Shown here piece after piece: positions 6,002 through 6,662 of a stretch of DNA of 6,662 nt (its first letter is position 1; every line of letters starts with the position of its first letter). Both the position numbers and the translations under genes were made by a program. Origin of the DNA: Simkania sp. (GTDB lineage: Bacteria; Chlamydiota; Chlamydiia; Chlamydiales; Simkaniaceae); NCBI GenBank assembly GCA_028281425.1, contig JANQJX010000205.1, forward strand, positions 1-6,662, given 5' to 3'. The notes under the pieces are model-generated. The model did not search any database, had not been told where the DNA came from, and saw only the letters and a list, made by a program, of their open reading frames with translations.

Positions 6002-6165
6002 TTACTCAGGAGGTAAATCTCTCCACCAAGATGCTCCTATGCGAAGGATCCATAATACCCCTTCGATCACAATTTGATCATCTTTTCTAAACCCCCCTTT
6101 CTTTCCTTAAATTAGCTTGGGAAGCAAAGGTTCAAACCTTGCCCAAAAAAATATTTTTCAGACAC
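6002..6165 (-). pseudogene. IS5-family transposase N-terminus, frameshifted, stopped and truncated
   Basis: On the minus strand, residues WARFEPLLPKLI (6145-6110) are followed by TAA (6107-6109) and then, in the same frame, by GKKGGFRKDDQIVIEG and VLWILRIGASWWRDLPPE (6106-6005). This is the N-terminal domain of IS5/IS427-type transposases, which read like WARIEPLLP, then a basic GRPRKDD, then ILWILRTGA.WRDLPPE. A likely original start, GTG at 6165 with codons for SEKYF, lies in another frame, joined through a run of seven T (6145-6151), so a single-base loss is probable there. One extra Trp interrupts the WRDLPP motif. The catalytic domain, normally another 150-200 residues, is absent: the frame ends next to the 36-base palindrome. 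It is a dead remnant, on the opposite strand from the functional genes to its left. Confidence 0.82.
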
Positions 6166-6194
6166 CCCCTAGGCCTCATACCCTCGAACCGCAA

Positions 6195-6227
6195 AAAACG
6201 GCAAGATTCGAATATATCGGCCGTTTT
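6195..6227 (-). terminator. Possible minus-strand intrinsic terminator
   Basis: AAAACGGC (6195-6202) pairs perfectly with GCCGTTTT (6220-6227) across a 17-base loop. On the minus strand the second arm runs into six T, as an intrinsic terminator would; on the plus side it runs into TTTTCTATT. It could stop transcription leaving the IS3 remnant. The wide loop and only four G-C pairs make the call weak. Confidence 0.3.
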
Positions 6228-6274
6228 CTATTCTAGAATAGACTCTATGTTAACTTATTATGAAACTAGAATAG
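6227..6274. repeat. 16-bp perfect palindrome plus a displaced half-copy
   Basis: TCTATTCTAGAATAGA (6227-6242) is a perfect palindrome. Its right half, CTAGAATAG (6233-6241), recurs at 6266-6274, 33 bases further on. Together there are three half-sites of the same sequence, an arrangement used by dimeric DNA-binding proteins or recombinases. No gene for such a protein lies in the window. Confidence 0.6.
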
Positions 6275-6392
6275 TCGCGAATTCCCTTTATTAGATTGGA
6301 ATATGAACCTCATCTAAATTCGCAATAGGATCACGGTCTCTGCATTTAATAACTTCGCTTAAAAAAATGACCGGTTCTCGAAAGTCTTTTTA

Positions 6393-6638
6393 TTAAATAG
6401 AATTCTTGTTCCTATGACGCTGTTTTAAAACAGCGTGAATGCGAGGGCTGCCATATATCCCTCGATTTTCTTCATAGACCGATCGAATTTCTTTGATGAG
6501 TTTGATGTTCTCCTTTTTTCTTTTAGAGCAACCTCTTTTTAAATCATCATAGTAGCCACTGCAAGAGACTCTCATGAGCTTCGCCATCTTTTTCAAAGAA
6601 AATCGATTGGCATAGTTTCTCATAAACTCATACCTCAC
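6393..6638 (-). pseudogene. IS3-family transposase OrfB, N-terminal fragment
   Basis: About 81 residues survive of a protein usually near 270-290. The start (VRYEFMRNYANRFSLKKMAK, then VSCSGYY) and the later ENRGIYGSPRIHAVLK are the N-terminal helix-turn-helix region of IS3-group OrfB proteins (HTH_21 type). After Lys-Gln-Arg-His-Arg the frame reaches tandem TAATAA, and the DDE catalytic core is missing, so the protein cannot transpose. The family normally makes OrfB only as an OrfA-OrfB fusion by -1 frameshifting, and no ribosome-binding site stands before the GTG at 6638. The fragment could act at most as a DNA-binding remnant; more likely it is decaying. Confidence 0.88.
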
Positions 6639-6661
6639 TTTTTTTTTCTCGAAAAGATGGC
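6635..6661 (-). pseudogene. IS3-family OrfA, C-terminal tail with -1 frameshift site
   Basis: In the frame one base off from orfB, the minus strand reads AIFSRKKK and then TGA (6635-6637). The ending AIFS followed by lysines is characteristic of IS3-group OrfA proteins, which end in forms like LKKALAIFS. The nine A at 6639-6647 with the following G contain the slippery heptamer A AAA AAG (6638-6644). After a -1 slip the next codon is the GTG at 6638 that opens orfB. The rest of OrfA lies beyond the window edge. Confidence 0.75.
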
Positions 6662-6662
6662 C

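Larger units (their letters stand above)
6166..6392. other. Gene-free spacer between two insertion-element remnants
   Basis: No intact gene is visible. A minus-strand frame of 32 codons (6291-6389) lies between two tandem TAATAA stops, has no start codon and resembles no family known to me; it may be the edge of a lost gene. The stretch also contains a terminator-like stem (6195-6227) and the CTATTCTAG palindrome and half-copy (6227-6274). CTAG at 6169-6172, beside GGGGTGTCTG on the minus strand, could mark an outer end of the IS5 remnant, but no second end remains to test it. Confidence 0.5.
6393..6662 (-). mobile_element. IS3-family insertion sequence, truncated inside orfB
   Basis: The orfA tail, the overlapping orfB start and the slippery A run together identify an IS3-group element entering from the right edge on the minus strand. 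Its left part is lost after about 80 orfB codons; no left terminal repeat is recognisable in the adjacent sequence. The break point lies somewhere around 6390-6415, where the family pattern ends. Whether the orfA side is intact cannot be seen from this window. Confidence 0.8.

Noticed and set aside
6122..6144. AAGGTTCAAACCTT looks like a tRNA T-arm.
   Set aside because: The loop is six bases, there is no acceptor or anticodon arm nearby, and the bases encode part of the IS5 transposase remnant.
6291..6389. 32-codon minus-strand frame between two TAATAA stops, possibly the rest of OrfB or another gene.
   Set aside because: It shows no similarity to IS3 OrfB after the GSPRIH region, has no start codon and is short enough to be chance.

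Overview
The window most likely comes from a member of the Chlamydiota, of the environmental or amoeba-associated kind (Parachlamydia, Waddlia or Simkania-like). The DNA is AT-rich and Shine-Dalgarno signals are weak. The tRNA-guanine transglycosylase has substrate-pocket residues (GVIHGG, GGSMGKN, SSYPTKAARHG) that resemble, from memory, chlamydial Tgt proteins, and it lies directly behind a queuosine-precursor transporter. The genus cannot be fixed from the sequence alone.

Layout, left to right. Bases 1-217 hold a short decayed open frame that may be a fragment of an IS5-type transposase, then the leader of purU (218-1078, formyltetrahydrofolate deformylase). After a 95-base gap with a TATAAT promoter candidate comes a tight four-gene plus-strand run: a BolA-monothiol glutaredoxin fusion (1176-1721), an MscS-type mechanosensitive channel (1728-2828), a YhhQ-type queuosine-precursor transporter (2825-3496) and tgt (3477-4607). 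The joins are a 6-base gap, a 4-base overlap and a 20-base overlap, so the run is probably one transcript with translational coupling. A 190-base gap then holds a weak terminator-like hairpin and a near-consensus promoter (TTGACA, 17-base spacer, TAAAAT) that drives a separate ten-helix EamA/DMT transporter (4798-5748). An imperfect inverted repeat of about 33 bases brackets this transporter.

From 5749 to the right end there is no intact gene, only remains of mobile elements and structured DNA. These are a 17-bp-arm perfect palindrome (5960-5995), a minus-strand IS5-family transposase N-terminus with a frameshift, an internal stop and a truncation (6002-6165), a 16-bp palindrome with a nearby half-copy (6227-6274), and a truncated minus-strand IS3-family element (6393-6662) that still shows the orfA/orfB overlap and its A-rich -1 frameshift site.

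Functionally, the best-supported story is queuosine salvage: the transporter imports a precursor (queuine or a deazaguanine) and Tgt inserts it at position 34 of GUN-anticodon tRNAs. Three Tgt pocket positions differ from the preQ1-specific bacterial enzyme, and one of them matches the queuine-using eukaryotic enzyme, which fits direct queuine salvage from a host. The BolA-Grx fusion points to [2Fe-2S] cluster handling. PurU balances folate one-carbon units, MscS protects against osmotic downshock, and the EamA protein moves an unknown metabolite across the inner membrane. I found no clear new multi-gene system. The most notable items are the Tgt pocket, the BolA-Grx fusion, the repeat pair around the EamA gene and the layered insertion-element remnants at the right.
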